Source: Utricularia gibba
Lineage: Eukaryota > Streptophyta > Magnoliopsida > Lamiales > Lentibulariaceae
Length of the DNA: 64,000 bases
Direction: 5' to 3'
NCBI GenBank assembly: GCA_002189035.1
Contig: NEEC01000009.1
Coordinates: 2,418,001 to 2,482,000 of the forward strand
Shown: piece by piece, positions 43,545-56,394 of the stretch
How the letters are laid out: every line of letters begins with the position of its first letter
Position numbering within the stretch: position 1 is the first letter of the stretch
Position numbers and translations under genes: made by a program
The notes under the pieces: model-generated
What the model was told of the DNA's origin: nothing
What the model saw: the letters and a program-made list of their open reading frames with translations, nothing else
The model's database searches: none

Positions 43545-46250
43545 ATGGCAGCAAGGGAAGCTGATAATCCTGCTCTTGGGCAAATTAGTTGTGGTACATT
43601 GCTGCAACAATTACAGGTAATTCTGCAGTGCTCATCTCATTTGTATCCGTGTTCTGCTGACGCTAGAGACTGAGACGTGTTGTGTAATCTCTTAAAATCA
43701 GAAAATTTGGGATGAAGTAGGTGAATGTGATGATGAACGCAACAGAATGCTTGTTCAATTAGAACAGGAATGCTTGGATGTGTATAAGAGAAAAGTTGAT
43801 CAGGCTGTGAAATCCAGAGCCCATCTTCTCCAGACATTGGCTGATGCTAGAGTTGAGCTCACAAATCTCCAATCCGCACTTGGAGAGAAAACTTATGGTG
43901 GAATAGTAAGTAATTAAGACTGAAATACAATGAGGAAGATCTCCGGGAAAAAACTGTAATCTCTCAAAATTTCCCTCAATGACTTCTTTAACAGCCGGAG
44001 AAGACATCAGGGACGATCAAGGAACATCTTGCTGCTATAGCTCCTGCACTGGAAAAACTATGGAAACAGAAGGATGAAAGAATGAATGAGTTTTCTGATG
44101 TTCAGTCTCAGATACAGAAGATCAATGCTGAAATTTCAGGAACTAATGGTGTAGTTCCGAGTCCAGTAGTTGACGAGACTGATTTATCCCTGAAGAAGTT
44201 AAATATATTTCGTACGCAGCTCCAAGAATTGCAGAAAGAAAAGGTTAGGTCCTTTCTACTAATGCACCTTCAGTTTCTTCTTTCATTCTGTGAAGGCTTA
44301 CTCCTTTATACATTCAATTGTTTTAGAGTGATAGGCTGCACAGAGTTCTTGAATTTGTCAGCACAGTTCATGATCTTTGCGCCGTTCTGGGCTTGAACTT
44401 CCTCACAACTATCGCAGACGTGCATCCAACCCTGAATGACTGTAGTGAGTTGCAGTCAAAAAGCATAAGCAATGACACATTATCTAGATTGGCTAGGACG
44501 GTTTTGGGTCTTAAGGAAGAGAAGAACCAGAGATTAAAAAAGGTAGTGCCATCAGCTTGTCCCTCTTTCTTTATAAGCTTTGTTGTCAATTTTATTTTAT
44601 ATTTTTATCCTCTGAATCCTGCAATGATTCTTATTTCGTATGGCTCTCCGCGCAGCTCCAAGACTTGGCGACTCAGTTGACTGATCTCTGGAACTTAATG
44701 GACACTTCTTCAGAAGAACGCAGCCTTTTTGACCATGTAACTTGTAACATTTCAGCTTCAGTTGATAAAGTTACTATGCCTGGGGCACTTGCTTTGGAAC
44801 TAATTGAACAGGTAGCAGGGATATTCAATTGAATCATTATCTTGTCCCTTTCTTCTATTCAATCGTTCATGAAATGTTGTTTCCTAAATTTCTGAAGGCT
44901 GAAGTGGAAGTGGATAGGCTCGATCAGCTGAAGGCTAGCAGGATGAAGGAAATAGCTCTCAAAAAGCAATCTGAGCTTGAGATAATCTACGCTCTTGCAC
45001 ACATAGAGATTGACACTGATGCTGCTCGGGAAAAAATTCTATCGCTCATAGATTCAGGAAACATTGAACCCACAGAACTCTTGATGGACATGGATGATCA
45101 GATATTCAAAGCAAAAGAAGAGGCTTTCAGCAGAAAAGAGATATTGGATAAAGTTGAGAAATGGATGTCAGCTACTGAAGAGGAAAATTGGCTTGATGAT
45201 TATAATAGGGTAAGAAGTGAACTTTCTGTTGCTCTACTTGAAGTGATTAAGTGTTCAGAGATGAGGGATGCAAGCATTTTCTTATTCAAGCATAGCTTGG
45301 GAGGGGCATTTATTACAAGGGAAAATAAATGGATAAAAATGCATTACCCATAGAATCCTTCAATTTTCATCATTATTAGTAACTTTATTTTGATTTGATG
45401 GAGAGCCATGAAACAATGTCGTTTATATCTCCACCTTTCTGATCGGTGAAGTCCTGGTTTTTGTTCAATAATTCAGACACTAGCTCAGAATGTTGTATGG
45501 CACAACAGGATCACAACAGGTATAATGCCAGCAGAGGTGCACATTTGAATCTTAAGAGGGCAGAAAAGGCAAGAGTACTGGTCAACAAAATTCCAGGTAC
45601 TTATCAAACATGTGACATATCTCCTGCATTATAACTTGTTTCCCATGAATCATAGATACTTTATCTGGGCCAATATTTGAATCTCAGTTGAAATTCCTTT
45701 TTCATGATCCCTTTTCAGCTCTAGTTGATAGCTTAATTTTCAAAACTCGTTCCTGGGAGCAAGATCATGGAGTTACATTCACCTACGATGGTGTTCCTCT
45801 TCTTGCAATGCTAGAAGAATACACGTTTTTAAGGCAAGAGAGAGAAGAGGAGAGGAAGAGAATGAAGGTTATACTTATTTCTCTATACGGGATTCCTCTG
45901 TCACTGTGCATATTTTGGTCAGACCAAAATATAAAGTCTGTCGACTGCCAATTTCAGGACCATAAAAAGTTCAATGAGCAGATGAGCAAGGAACAAGAAG
46001 CCATATTTGGCTCACCTTCTAGCCCAGCCAAACAGCTTAGCACGAGGAAATTGGCTGGACCACGAACCAATGGTGCAGGCTCTGTTGGTAGCTCCACCCG
46101 GCGGCTTTCCTCTCAGAACGGTTCTAGATCCGTGAACCGCGATGGGAGGAGGACAGCAGGCCTGCTGCTCCTGTTAACTACGTAGCCATCTCGAAAGAGG
46201 ATACCTCATCTCATGCTACTGGCACAGACCCCCTTCCTAGTACACCATAG
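43545..46250 (+). CDS. MAP65: Microtubule-associated protein MAP65-1/2-like
   Basis: Nine exons: 43545-43616, 43702-43905, 43995-44243, 44327-44542, 44656-44811, 44898-45209, 45509-45596, 45719-45867, 45958-46250, giving about 579 aa. The protein is largely coiled coil, with leucine-rich heptads in [25 protein letters not shown] and [24 protein letters not shown]. The Ase1/PRC1/MAP65 microtubule-binding block is [27 protein letters not shown] ... LVDSL. The Ser/Arg-rich tail ends [13 protein letters not shown]...PSTP as in MAP65-1. It cross-links antiparallel cortical and phragmoplast microtubules. The last exon loses frame within GATGGGAGGAGGAC (46144-46152): as printed it ends 46185 with a leucine-rich tail, while one added G restores the conserved [14 protein letters not shown] tail and the stop at 46250. 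Confidence 0.92.
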
Positions 46251-47444
46251 TGCATGCTTTGAATTTTTTAATGTTCATTTGAAATTTCTTTTTGTAGTAG
46301 GTAGTTGTGGTCTGATATTTATTATATGAGCAAGTTGATTCCTCGCTAGATGTTTGTGTGTTCTTTAAGGAGGCTAACTTGTCCTTGTCAGCTCAGAAAT
46401 TGCTCCCCAACCATATTTGGTTATTTAGTTACAAGGTAGAGCTCTTTCAGGATTGTTAAATCCTTTCCCATGTGTAATAACTAAATATTCATTAGTGGTA
46501 TGGAAATTGTTACTCTCCAATGCTCATTGTAGTCCATAATACTTGGCCTTTTCTAATGCTATGATTCCAAATCAGCTTTTTGTTTCATGAAGCCATCCGC
46601 ATTTAATCAAATGAATGACTGCTTGAACTACATGTGCTCGTTTTGGAGAAGCAGCTGATTTTGCAAGATTGCACTTTGTCGACAGCCCTGAAAATGTACA
46701 CTAAGGCTGCAAGGTTTGCAGTTTCACTGGAGATATTCTCTGTTGCAGCTGGTTCCTGTGTGATTCATTGGTGTAAATCCATCAACTAGTGCGTACTTAA
46801 CCGCAGTTTCATCGTGAATCGTGATTGGTAGTTTATATTTTTCTGTGGACGAGAGCCCTGTACAGGTTCTGCATTCCAGCATAAAGCTTTGAAGCTTTCA
46901 ATGCAGAATGCTTTTACAAGGTACATGTTGTGTGAATTGATTACTTGTTTGTCTTCCTGTCCTGGTTGTTATGATATTGGAATTGAATCTTGTTGTTTCA
47001 GCGATGAGCCTGGCGTGGAGAATTATTGTGTCCCTTCATTCCCCTTTTGTTTGAAGATATGGAGGGACAGGAGCAGGACCACCACTCATGAACGCAGTCA
47101 ACCTTGCAGACACAAAAGACATTGAACCTAAAGTGGAAAGTGGACTTGTTGCCCCCTAAAATATTCAAATTCCATCATCCTCCTACAAAAAGACAGCAGC
47201 GGTTATTGATGTTGGTTCTAATTCCCTGGACAGGCAATCATGGGATCGGTATGCCTGCCTGTTCCTCTCTGGGCTAGTTTGCTTTGCGCCTTTGAAAAAG
47301 TGTTTGCTGCGTGATGAAACTTAAAACTAAATTTTAGTTCTAAGCATAGCATTCTCTTCTGTTATATGTTGCAAGTTAGATGGAAAAAACGGATTGAAAT
47401 GTTTCTTGGCAAAGTAAGCACTACATGGAACCAGAAGCAGTGGT
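46251..47444. other. Convergent 3' spacer
   Basis: A long 3' flank between MAP65 (plus) and IAMT1 (minus). A 78-codon ORF at 46889 begins MKLSMQNAF but has no family resemblance and no support. Confidence 0.5.
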
Positions 47445-48838
47445 CTAAAGTGGACAGAGTGATGCAACAATGTGCGAGAACTGAAGCTGATCCATGAGCT
47501 CCTTGGCATGAGCTGTGGCTCGACTCATGACACGGAGAAAAGCTCATTGCTAAGATGATCGCCGATGTGTGCATCGACTAGGACGCCGGTGACACTCCGG
47601 CAGCTGTTCGCAAGAGCTTGCCCAATCTCAGCCATGTCTTCAGGGTGACTGACCACCAAAGGGCTCCCTCCCCTGAAGAGCTCCAACCTTTTGATCATGA
47701 AGGAGCCATTTGCCTCTACCACCTCCTTGAAATCCTCCACACTTGGAGCATAAACAGGGATATTGAAACTATCCCTTTTTCCACTGGTTATCAGTCCCTG
47801 TAAGATGGACAAATGATGGATGAACACTGTACAGTTGCTTACAGGAAGCATCATATGAAAAAACACAAATAGATGCATGTACCTCTTGCACAAGGTCATC
47901 CCATGCATCTTGGAAGTGAGTTCCGAAGAGAACTCCGGCGCCGCCCTGATCAGATGGGTCGGAGGAGGCCCGACCCAAGCATACCAGGAACATGGAGCCT
48001 CCCTTTTTCACTTCTTTGGCCCTTGCAGAGAGGAATCCTGCCAGGTCTGTCTGAAACTGTTTCTTGTATGCATTAGCTGTGCTTTCACTTGCACCGTGGA
48101 TGAACACTTTTCCCCTGTTGTAAGCCGTTGATCTCTTGTCCGTAACCGCATCAGGAACCTTACATACCGTACCGTACAGAAAGAAAGAAGTTATAACCTG
48201 CTTACAAAACAAGTTTTTGACAGGAAATAATTTACGAGTCACCTGAGAAAGCCAGTGGAGTGAGAAGGCAGAGTAGAAGAAATCAACGGATTTGGCCGGA
48301 AAAAGGCGCCTGTAGAAGGAGCCAGGGACTCCGGCCGCGAAGTACGAGCGGTGGCTGTCCGAAGCCAGACACTCCTCCATGCTACAGCCGTCATAGGGAG
48401 GGAGGAGCTGAAACAGGACATTGAAGTCATTCGACGGCAGATCGGAGAAAAAAGCGGAAAACTCCGGCGTGTCGTCCCCGGCATCCTGGTACCGCTTAGT
48501 GATATGCTTCACGATAAAATCCACCATGAATATGGTGTTGCTCCCACAGGAGCAGCCGAGATCCGCCACCACGAAGGCGACATCCGCCGTGCTCAGCCGC
48601 ACGCCATCCAGCGCTTCTCTCAGCAAATGCAGCATTGATCGAGCATGCTGAGCCTAAACATTTCAGTCCAGTCACATACTTCTCCCATTCAAACAAAAAG
48701 AAACATCCTTTCTTCATAAACAACACTGAAAAAAACCTGAGCTTGGGAGTTGTTGAGGTAGCTGTCTTCTCCTTTGCCTCCTTTCATGCTCAGCATCCTT
48801 TCGAGCTTCATCTTGGAAACGACGACGTTCTCAGCCAT
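47445..48838 (-). CDS. IAMT1: Indole-3-acetate O-methyltransferase (SABATH)
   Basis: Four exons (minus): 48838-48737, 48653-48243, 48158-47883, 47797-47445, giving about 380 aa. The start MAENVVVSKMKLERMLSMKGGKGEDSYLNNS is the SABATH N-terminus. The SAM-binding motif is VADLGCSCGSNT. Substrate-site residues include the conserved SYFAAGVPGSFYRRLFP and FSLHWLSQVPD segments. FIHGASESTANAYKKQFQTDL and GTHFQDAWDDLV complete a very close resemblance to Arabidopsis IAMT1 (At5g55250), which methylates auxin. The printed frame stops at 47525 after NELFSVS, but the other frame continues RVMSRATAHAKELMDQLQFSHIVASL, the family's C-terminus. One missing base at 47534-47535 explains it. A TATA box sits upstream at 48915-48922. 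The longer N-terminal reading through the TATA region is not used. Confidence 0.93.
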
Positions 48839-49694
48839 ATGCAGTTGCAGAAGGAACCCAAAATGAGAAGCTCCAGGGAATGGCCAATGAGTCCCTTCTC
48901 CTCTCCACTCTCTATATTTATACATCTTCGGCCTGCAGCCTATCCACTCTTTCTAGACTATAGATTATAATTTTTTATAATATGGTGGAAATAATATTAC
49001 TAGTATTTGTTGTTTTATACGCAAATCGTGATTCAATCATGAATCCCATTCCAATTGACGTATAATACAAGGTACGCCATGTTAAAAATTAATTTTTTTA
49101 AAAATAAATCTTTCCTCATTTTTTACATCAAGATTCTTCATTGACTTTAATATTCAAATATTTAATAATGCAATATTTTTTTAATTTAATAAAATTATAG
49201 AATTCTTCTTAGATTTTACAAATTTCAAATCTTTCTAATTTGAGTAATAATCGAAGTGGACAATATCATACAAAAAGATGATATACATTTGATACTAGAA
49301 TTAAACTATAATCAATGGTAGGGCAAATCATAATAAAGATGTTGAGTTTATAAGGATGGGTAAAAGAACTCAACTCAATAAAGAATATAAAGATTTTAGA
49401 AGAATTTTACATCAATTATATACGAAGTAAATGAATAATTTATATGAATATATGTTTTTTAATTTTACATGTTATCTTTTTTTCAAAAGAAAAAAAATTA
49501 TAAAAATTAAATACATGAAACAAACAATATCACATAAAAAAGTATAAATAGTTACATAGAAAATAATCTAATTTAATTTAATTTATGTATACTTCAAAAA
49601 AAAATCCAATAGGAACATGAAGAATTGTATGTACTGCATTGCATTGAAACACAGAGATGCTTGGAGATAAATCCATGGCGACCTTGATCTTTGA
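48839..49694. other. Intergenic: IAMT1 promoter and AT-rich spacer
   Basis: The IAMT1 promoter side (48839-49000) is followed by a strongly AT-rich spacer (48965-49600). The PLP-protein 3' UTR comes next. No other gene is seen. Confidence 0.55.
48915..48922 (-). promoter_or_regulatory. TATA box for IAMT1
   Basis: TATAAATA on the minus strand lies about 77 bp before the ATG, leaving room for a short 5' UTR. Confidence 0.6.
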
Positions 49695-51309
49695 TCATTT
49701 CTTCTTTGCATACTCTCTCGGTCCGAAGATGGTCGATCCGATTCGCACGTTCGTGCTGCCCATTTCGATCTGTAAATGGATCGTGCATCAGCAGGATGTT
49801 GGTGAGTGCTGTGTATGGTTCAAAAAAGGATCTATATAATCCTACCGCTTGCTCGAAGTCCCCTGACATGCCCATTGATAGCTCACACTGGGACTCAGGG
49901 ATCCCTATTGCACTGCACACCTCTGCTCTGCAGTTCACAAGAGTCTGTGACATTGAAGATGAAGTTCGTCAGTGGGGAGGCATGACAGGGTTTGGTTCAG
50001 AAGGAAAGACGGGGAAGGTTTAGAAATGACTGTATGTTCATGCCAAAATCTAAAGAACCCGGAACAAGGATTCCAGCAAATGCAAGTTCTGGCAAAAAAA
50101 ATGGAATACGAGAATGTCGAGCTCTACATGGAAATGGACTGAACAATGATGGTGAATATTGAACGAAAAATGGCATGTTTTGTCTACAGCTAGAGTCCAG
50201 TATATCAAAATCCATGAAATAGAGATTCGGAGGGAAACCAAAGGCCTCTGCCTTCCACCCATCAGCAGTTAGCGGTTGAGGGCAAAGGTCTTGGTGTTTT
50301 CATGTCTTCTAAGATTTGAAAAATGGAAAAAACTTTACTTTTTCGATCTAATAACAAGGTGAAGATAGCACCTTGAAGTTCTCTGGAGTTGATGTGTAGT
50401 CAGGCATCCCAATAGTCATCAAACCAGAAAATTCCAGATTTTGGCACCGTAGCTTCACATGCTTTACAAGATCAACACATTCAATGGGATCAACGCCGGA
50501 TTTAGCTGCAAATCTCATTTGGGGACGCAGTCCCAAGAAAATGCATCTTCAGTAAAACTCATTCGCCATAAAATTGAACTAAGACTGCTCACATTTTAGG
50601 AAGAAATACTGAACCGGATTCGAAACTCACATGCCTCGCCGCTTGTATTCACTTGAACAAAAACCTTCAGAGGCTGCCTCCCAATACTTGAAGCTACACG
50701 ATCAAGAGCGGTTGCAATCTACAAAATTACAACAAGCTCATATTCAAATCATATGCTTTCTAACATATTTTCACATCATCGCTAACAAACATTAACTTAA
50801 CTACTTACCCTTTCATTATCAACACCTTCGACGAATGTTAGGTTTGGGACAGCAGCTGCACAAAAGCCACAATTTTGTCAAATCAAAGCCTGGGAGTAGG
50901 ACAATTTCAGAAAAATCGCATCCGGCATACTCAGCAGCGGTTTCACTTTATTGCTCTGCAGATGCCCGACGAAATGCCACCGGATGTCGCTTGGAAGCTG
51001 AATTCATAACCATAACCACGAACGCCAACAAAACTAATTAAAACGAAACAACAAAAAACATTCTCAATAAAATTCACCCTAAGGAACCTGAGGCGCCTTT
51101 TCGATTATCTCCTGAACATAATTTTCCCCAAAACATCTATGACCCGCGTCGTAGACTTGCTGTATGAGGGAGACCGGCTTCGTTTTGCTCACTGCCACGG
51201 TCCTTACATCATCGGCGGTTCGGCCAGAGTTTTCCGCCGCTAGACGCACTCGTCGGAGCACGGCACGAAGTGCCGCAACCGCAGCGCCTTCCATCGCCGG
51301 AGCAGCCAT
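49695..51309 (-). CDS. PLP-homeostasis protein (YggS/PROSC family)
   Basis: Seven exons (minus): 51309-51088, 50997-50931, 50855-50809, 50718-50631, 50505-50372, 49944-49846, 49769-49695, giving 243 aa with every phase consistent. The family landmarks are VAVSKTKP (PLP Schiff-base lysine, about residue 42), [57 protein letters not shown] and the C-terminal [17 protein letters not shown]. This is the single-domain TIM-barrel protein that binds PLP and buffers vitamin B6; no enzymatic reaction is established. No transit peptide is clear. The start is ATG 51309; a longer frame starts with a non-ATG codon. Several very short exons (47, 67 and 75 nt) were placed by motif and phase. Confidence 0.92.
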
Positions 51310-51651
51310 CCAGGAATCCAGGCTCCATCCCCAGCAAATAATATCATGCTTTGAATTATAGGCTCTTCCTCTCAAAAATAGTTGGCGTGGGAATTTTGGA
51401 AAACAGAAAGGATAAGGTTACGATTATTTTTTTATAAGCAAATATGGGCCGATGGTCCAGCCCAATTAGTGATAGGCCTCCTAGATTTATTGGGCTTTAT
51501 GGGCCCATACTTAATCGGGTCCATTCACGCAGGGGAACTGACGCAACGGTAATCTAGTCATTGATATAGATAGCTAGGGCTCTGAATTGTCTTTCTGTTT
51601 CTTCGCGAAATCGGACGACGATTTGGTAGATTGTTGACGGTCGCCGTGGAT
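51310..51651. promoter_or_regulatory. Bidirectional promoter region (PLP protein / SWAP protein)
   Basis: Divergent start codons are 342 bp apart. GGGCC-type elements (TGGGCC, GGCCC) lie around 51447-51506 on both strands. These are common in promoters of housekeeping plant genes. Confidence 0.5.
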
Positions 51652-54600
51652 ATGGATCTCGAGGTGGTTGGGCGCCATGCGATGCTCTTCGACGATGATG
51701 CTATGGCGGCCTTCTGTAATTCGAGCGACGCCCTTGTGGAATGGAACTCTCTGAGTATCGACCGCTACGATGTTCGACACCTTCTTTCTTCGCCACTACC
51801 GCAGCGCCGACGTAACCGCAAGTTTGACCCCTCACTCGCCGATGAGTTGTCGCTTGAAGCTGAACTTGATCACCAGCGATATCTTGATCTACCCGTGGTT
51901 TCCGATGAAACAGGTAAATATATGCATTTATTTTGAAATAATTTTTTTATGAGAAGCAGTTCGATTTTTTGTAGTTTGGCATGCGGGAGAATCAAATTCT
52001 CAACTTTCACGATTGAGCCATCAGTTTCTGTCTTTGATGTGTTTCTGTATACTCTGGACTGTATTTCTTTATGGTTTGCCGTATTCCTTGTCGAGTAACC
52101 ACGATTTGAAAGTTTCGTCGACCTGGAGAACCTAGCTGTTATAGTATTCTGTTCAGGAGCTTATTTTTACCCATGCTTGTGACCTCTGGATACTCATGTG
52201 AATGGAATGTTGAATGTGCTCGAACTTAGTGGGTGGGCTGAGAAACTATTTTGATTCACGGAGTGGTTCTTGAAAAAAAGTTTCCATAGGCGATAGGGCA
52301 CAATGTTTATAGCGCGTGCTTTTTATTTGGTAGAATCTTTTTGTGCCGTATCTCTGGAATTTGCAGGAGGGAAGTAAATTAAGCCTTCGACAATTTACAA
52401 GTAAGGTTTCTGTGATCCTTTTACTGGAAAACTATTATAATGTTCCTTTTAATTGGATAGGACTAAATTTTACATAGATTATAGTATCTTTATATCTGTG
52501 GATTATTTGACGCTTATGCATTGCCAAATATTTTGATTATTCAGATCTGGAGAAGGATGGGTGTGGATTATCGGCTGACTATCAAGCTGTTGCCTTTTCA
52601 TATGGGAATGCTGATGATACTGCTGTACCAAAGGATGGTGGTGCAACAATTGGATCTTCTGAATTTCACCCCCCCTTTTCTGTTCCACCAGATATCCACT
52701 CCTTGGTAAGATGCTACTTTTTTAAGTGAAATTCTGGTTTGGTTTGGAATGGTTACTCTCTAACGCTAATTCACCAGTATGGCCTGTAACTATAGTGAAA
52801 GGTGAAGTTGTATTATAAATCTCTCACCGTCAAGTTTTCAGATGCTTGGAGCAGGATTGGGCTACTTGTGATATGTTTCCATACCGTGCCACCTTGTTTC
52901 CTTTTGATGCCATGACTAGGCATTGCAGGTGGGATTAGGAAACCAGGAATTCTGAAAATTTGCCAAACATGGCACCAATTGCGTAAAAGTTTCTTACGTT
53001 TCATTCTATCTGTATGATTTGAGATTCATGTTTGCACAAGTTCTGAGATTACAATATAGGAGTAGAGTTTTGTATGATTCAACTCATGAAGGGTTCTCGT
53101 CCTTTTCCATTTCTTTCTGCAGCCTGAATCAGAAAAAGCCCATCAGATTATTGCAAAGACTGCATTGTTTGTCAGAAAACATGGTGGGCAGTCAGAGATC
53201 ATTCTTCGGGTCAAACAGGGTGATAATCCAACGTTCGGATTTCTGATGCCTGGTCATGAACTCCATGCATACTTCCGGTATATTGTTGAGCATCCACAAT
53301 TGGTATCTGAGTCTGAAGACAGCTCTGGGTACAATAAGCCAAAAGATGGCGTTCTGAAGCAAAATGCTTCTAATATACATAGCAGCATTGGAGCTTTGTC
53401 CTTGCTTGGATCTGTGTATGGCAATGAAGAGGAAGATGTTGATAACAGTGCAGGCTTAGAGAAGGAGGTCTCAATGAGAATCAGTGAACCTGACGACAAC
53501 AGCAGTTCTCATAATTCAAGGAAAATTGAAATAAAGGCAGATACGGATAAGAGTGAGTCTGTGTCTACAAATTTAGTACTAACCAATAAGGAAAAGTTTC
53601 ACCATGTGAAGAACTCCTCTGTCACTGCACCTAAATCTGGTAATGTTAAAGGTTTGGGTGATAAGACCAATTCTGGATACATATATGCATCTAAATCAGA
53701 TGCAGGGAAGCAGTCAAAGATCAAACCTTTATTGTTGGAGCCTCCACCTGAACTGCAAAGGTTGATAGCAAAGGTCGTTGAATACATTATTAGAAATGGT
53801 AAGCAGTTTGAGGCAATGCTTATTGAGCAAGACCGGGAGCATGGAAGGTTTCCATTTCTTCTCCCATCCAATCAGTTTCATGCATACTACTTGAAGATCC
53901 TACAAGATAGTCACGAGGTATGTTCTCCTCCACACTAAACAGTGCACTTTAAAGTGGCTCCTGAGTAGATTGAAATTTCTGTTGTAGAGTGTAACTCTTG
54001 TTTGTTGCTTTTTTTCTTCTCAGTTTTAGTAACCTTTCTGAGTCACAATGTCACCCTATTTTAGACATGATTTCCGCGTAATGCTGGCTTGGGTTGGAAG
54101 GGTTTATCTAGAATATTATGCTAATACTTAGGGGTCATTTATGTCTTCGTGTAGCTAATTCGCGTGCAACATTTTGGATTAGGATTCAGTTCATTGTTCT
54201 CCAATCTTTGAGGTTTTTTTTTCATCACGTGATCCTCGTTTATGATCTGGCTGAGTTGTTTCTATGCTAATATGCCACCATGTCAGTTAGTTTTTTATTT
54301 TCCCAATGATGGTATCTAGTATCTGTAACTTGGATTAATGGTGGGGTTCTTTTTACCCATGTTTTGCAGTTAAAAATTATGGGTAAAGATTCATCCTCTC
54401 ATGACGATAATTATGCGAGTGCCCAAGACAAATATGGTTTTTTGAGGAAGGAAAGTGATTTTTCACCCTTGGAATCTGGCGTTGATGATATTCTGTTTGA
54501 GTCCGAGAAGAAGGAGAAGTTTAAAATGGTAATAAACAAGCCAAAAAAGGAAACAACAGAGACTGAGCCGAGTGGTTCTCGTGTAGAGCCTGAATTTACT

Positions 54601-55782
54601 GTAGACGCTGCATCTGCAGCTGCCATTCTTGAAGCTGCCACTAGAGGCATTAAAAGATCTATCTCAATAGCCTCTCCAGTTGATCACGATGTGCCTGGCA
54701 CTGCAGCCTTCATTGCCACTGAAGCTTCTGGTGAACACAGTGCTTTAGAGATGCGCATGACCAAGGAGCGGAAACTAAAAGCCGAGAGACTGAAAAGGGC
54801 AAAGAATTTTGTGGCGATGTTGAAAAATCAGGAATTGCCTTTTAAAACAGGGGAATCACGCTGCTCATCTTTAGAACCTGCAACTTCTGGAGGATTGAGG
54901 TCTGCTGATGAGAAAGATCATCATGGAAAAGATAAGAAAAGTACTGGTCCTACAGATGCATTTAGTCTCGATTCTGGCCTAAAGGTGGTTGGTGGAGAAC
55001 ATAATGAACGGATCATATCAAGGAAGCATCGCTCAAGACCAAAAGGATATGAGGATGGTGTTATTGATGATGATGGGGTTATCAAGGAGGATAGTGGGCG
55101 ATCGGAATCCAGACATACGGGCGTCGATCATGGATGTGGGCATGCTGCAGGGCCAGCACAAAAGCATAACACGAGAAGGCAACGGGATCGATATTCCAGT
55201 GAAGAAGAGCATGGTGGAGGGAGTGGAGACCATAAGCACGACAGATCGAAGCATCGGTCGCATGATTCACATCAAGAAGATGAATACAAAGATAAAAAGG
55301 ATGCCAAACGTTCCAGGAAGAAGAGTCATTCTCACCATTCCCGTCATGAGCATTCAAAGAAAAGGCCTTCATCTTCATCTAAAGGCCATGATTGGGAAGG
55401 GTATGAAAATGACGATGACCATGGAGATAAAAAGAGATCCAGGAGAAAACATAATCTGCATGGCGACAGGGAAAGGCAGGAGCACAAAAGGAGACATTCT
55501 CGGAGAGACAAGGAGCCTAGACAGCATTCCAAGCACTACACCAGTTCAGATGATGAACACCAGAGCTTGCACGAGCATAAAAAGAAACGGCATCGCCATG
55601 TAGATCCTCCAGAAGATGGAGTCTACTCGGAGTCTAAACATCGTAACACTATCCAAGAAGCCTCTGCGGACGCACCAGCATTCCCTGAACGAGCCCCCTC
55701 TCAGCCGTCAGATACTAATACTGAGGTCCCCGATGATCTCAGAGCCAAGATCCGTGCGCTGCTGATCGCAACTCGGTTATAG
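51652..55782 (+). CDS. SWAP/surp-domain splicing regulator (SFSWAP-like)
   Basis: Four exons: 51652-51913, 52545-52705, 53123-53917, 54370-55782, giving 876 aa without interruption. The N-terminal domain (RHAMLFDDDAMAAFCNSSDALVEW ... IDRYDVRHLL) is the DRY_EERY domain of SFSWAP proteins. Two SURP modules follow: SEKAHQIIAKTALFVRKHGG ... HELHAYFRYIVEH (about 145-205) and LQRLIAKVVEYIIRNGKQFEAMLIEQ ... NQFHAYYLKIL (about 345-400). An Ala-rich helix (VDAASAAAILEAATRGIK) comes next. The long His/Lys/Arg/Ser/Asp-rich tail (about 620-850) resembles an RS-like region. It probably acts in pre-mRNA splicing in nuclear speckles. I recall a similar Arabidopsis protein at At5g55100. Long ORFs in other frames of the last exon are shadows of its repetitive composition. 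Confidence 0.9.
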
Positions 55783-56394
55783 TCATATTCCAAATGGTTG
55801 TTTTGATAACCATCTCTACTCTGCACTCCCTGCAGATAGCCCCATGTTTCATCAAAGTTCACGTATGGCACATGCTCATGAACAATGCTTGCTTTTTGAA
55901 GTTCCCCAGGGCGTATCACTAAAAACTGGAATTGGGACTACATTTCAGAGGCAAGGATTGCAAGATCAGAAGCTGTTGCAGCTCAACGGCTTGTTCCTTC
56001 GCAGTTGCAGATGCGTTTTTTGTATGCAAGTGTCATTTTTTTGGACCTGCACAAGGCCATCAAGTAAACAGCCCTCTTTATTGTGTTGATGTGGTACGAA
56101 AATCTGAGGTTTGTGGGGTTGTGAAATCACGTGCAGTTATTGAAATATTTAGAAACAGAGAATAAGAGAAGCGAAATGTTAAATGAAGCTTTAAAAAAGA
56201 TGGTCCATTTGAGCCTACCCTCCACCGTAGCTTGGAGACAAGTAGGCAAAACCGGGAAATCTATCTGGGGGTGAGGCACCTCAAGGATTCCAATGGCTTA
56301 TCTTCACCAGTCCCAGAACCGTAAACCGCTGGGATCGGTTCTAGGAAGAGAGTGAAAGTACCCGGTAGTAGCTGACTTTCTTTCTTCTTTCACC
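55783..56394. other. Intergenic spacer
   Basis: 3' UTR of the SWAP gene and leader of CYP97B. No convincing ORF is seen. Confidence 0.5.

Noticed and set aside
46889-47125. 78-codon plus-strand ORF
   Set aside because: No family resemblance, lies in a 3' spacer, no splice or promoter support.
54989-55603. 204-codon plus-strand ORF (Met/Arg-rich)
   Set aside because: It is a shadow frame inside the repetitive Lys/His/Arg tail of the SWAP protein exon.
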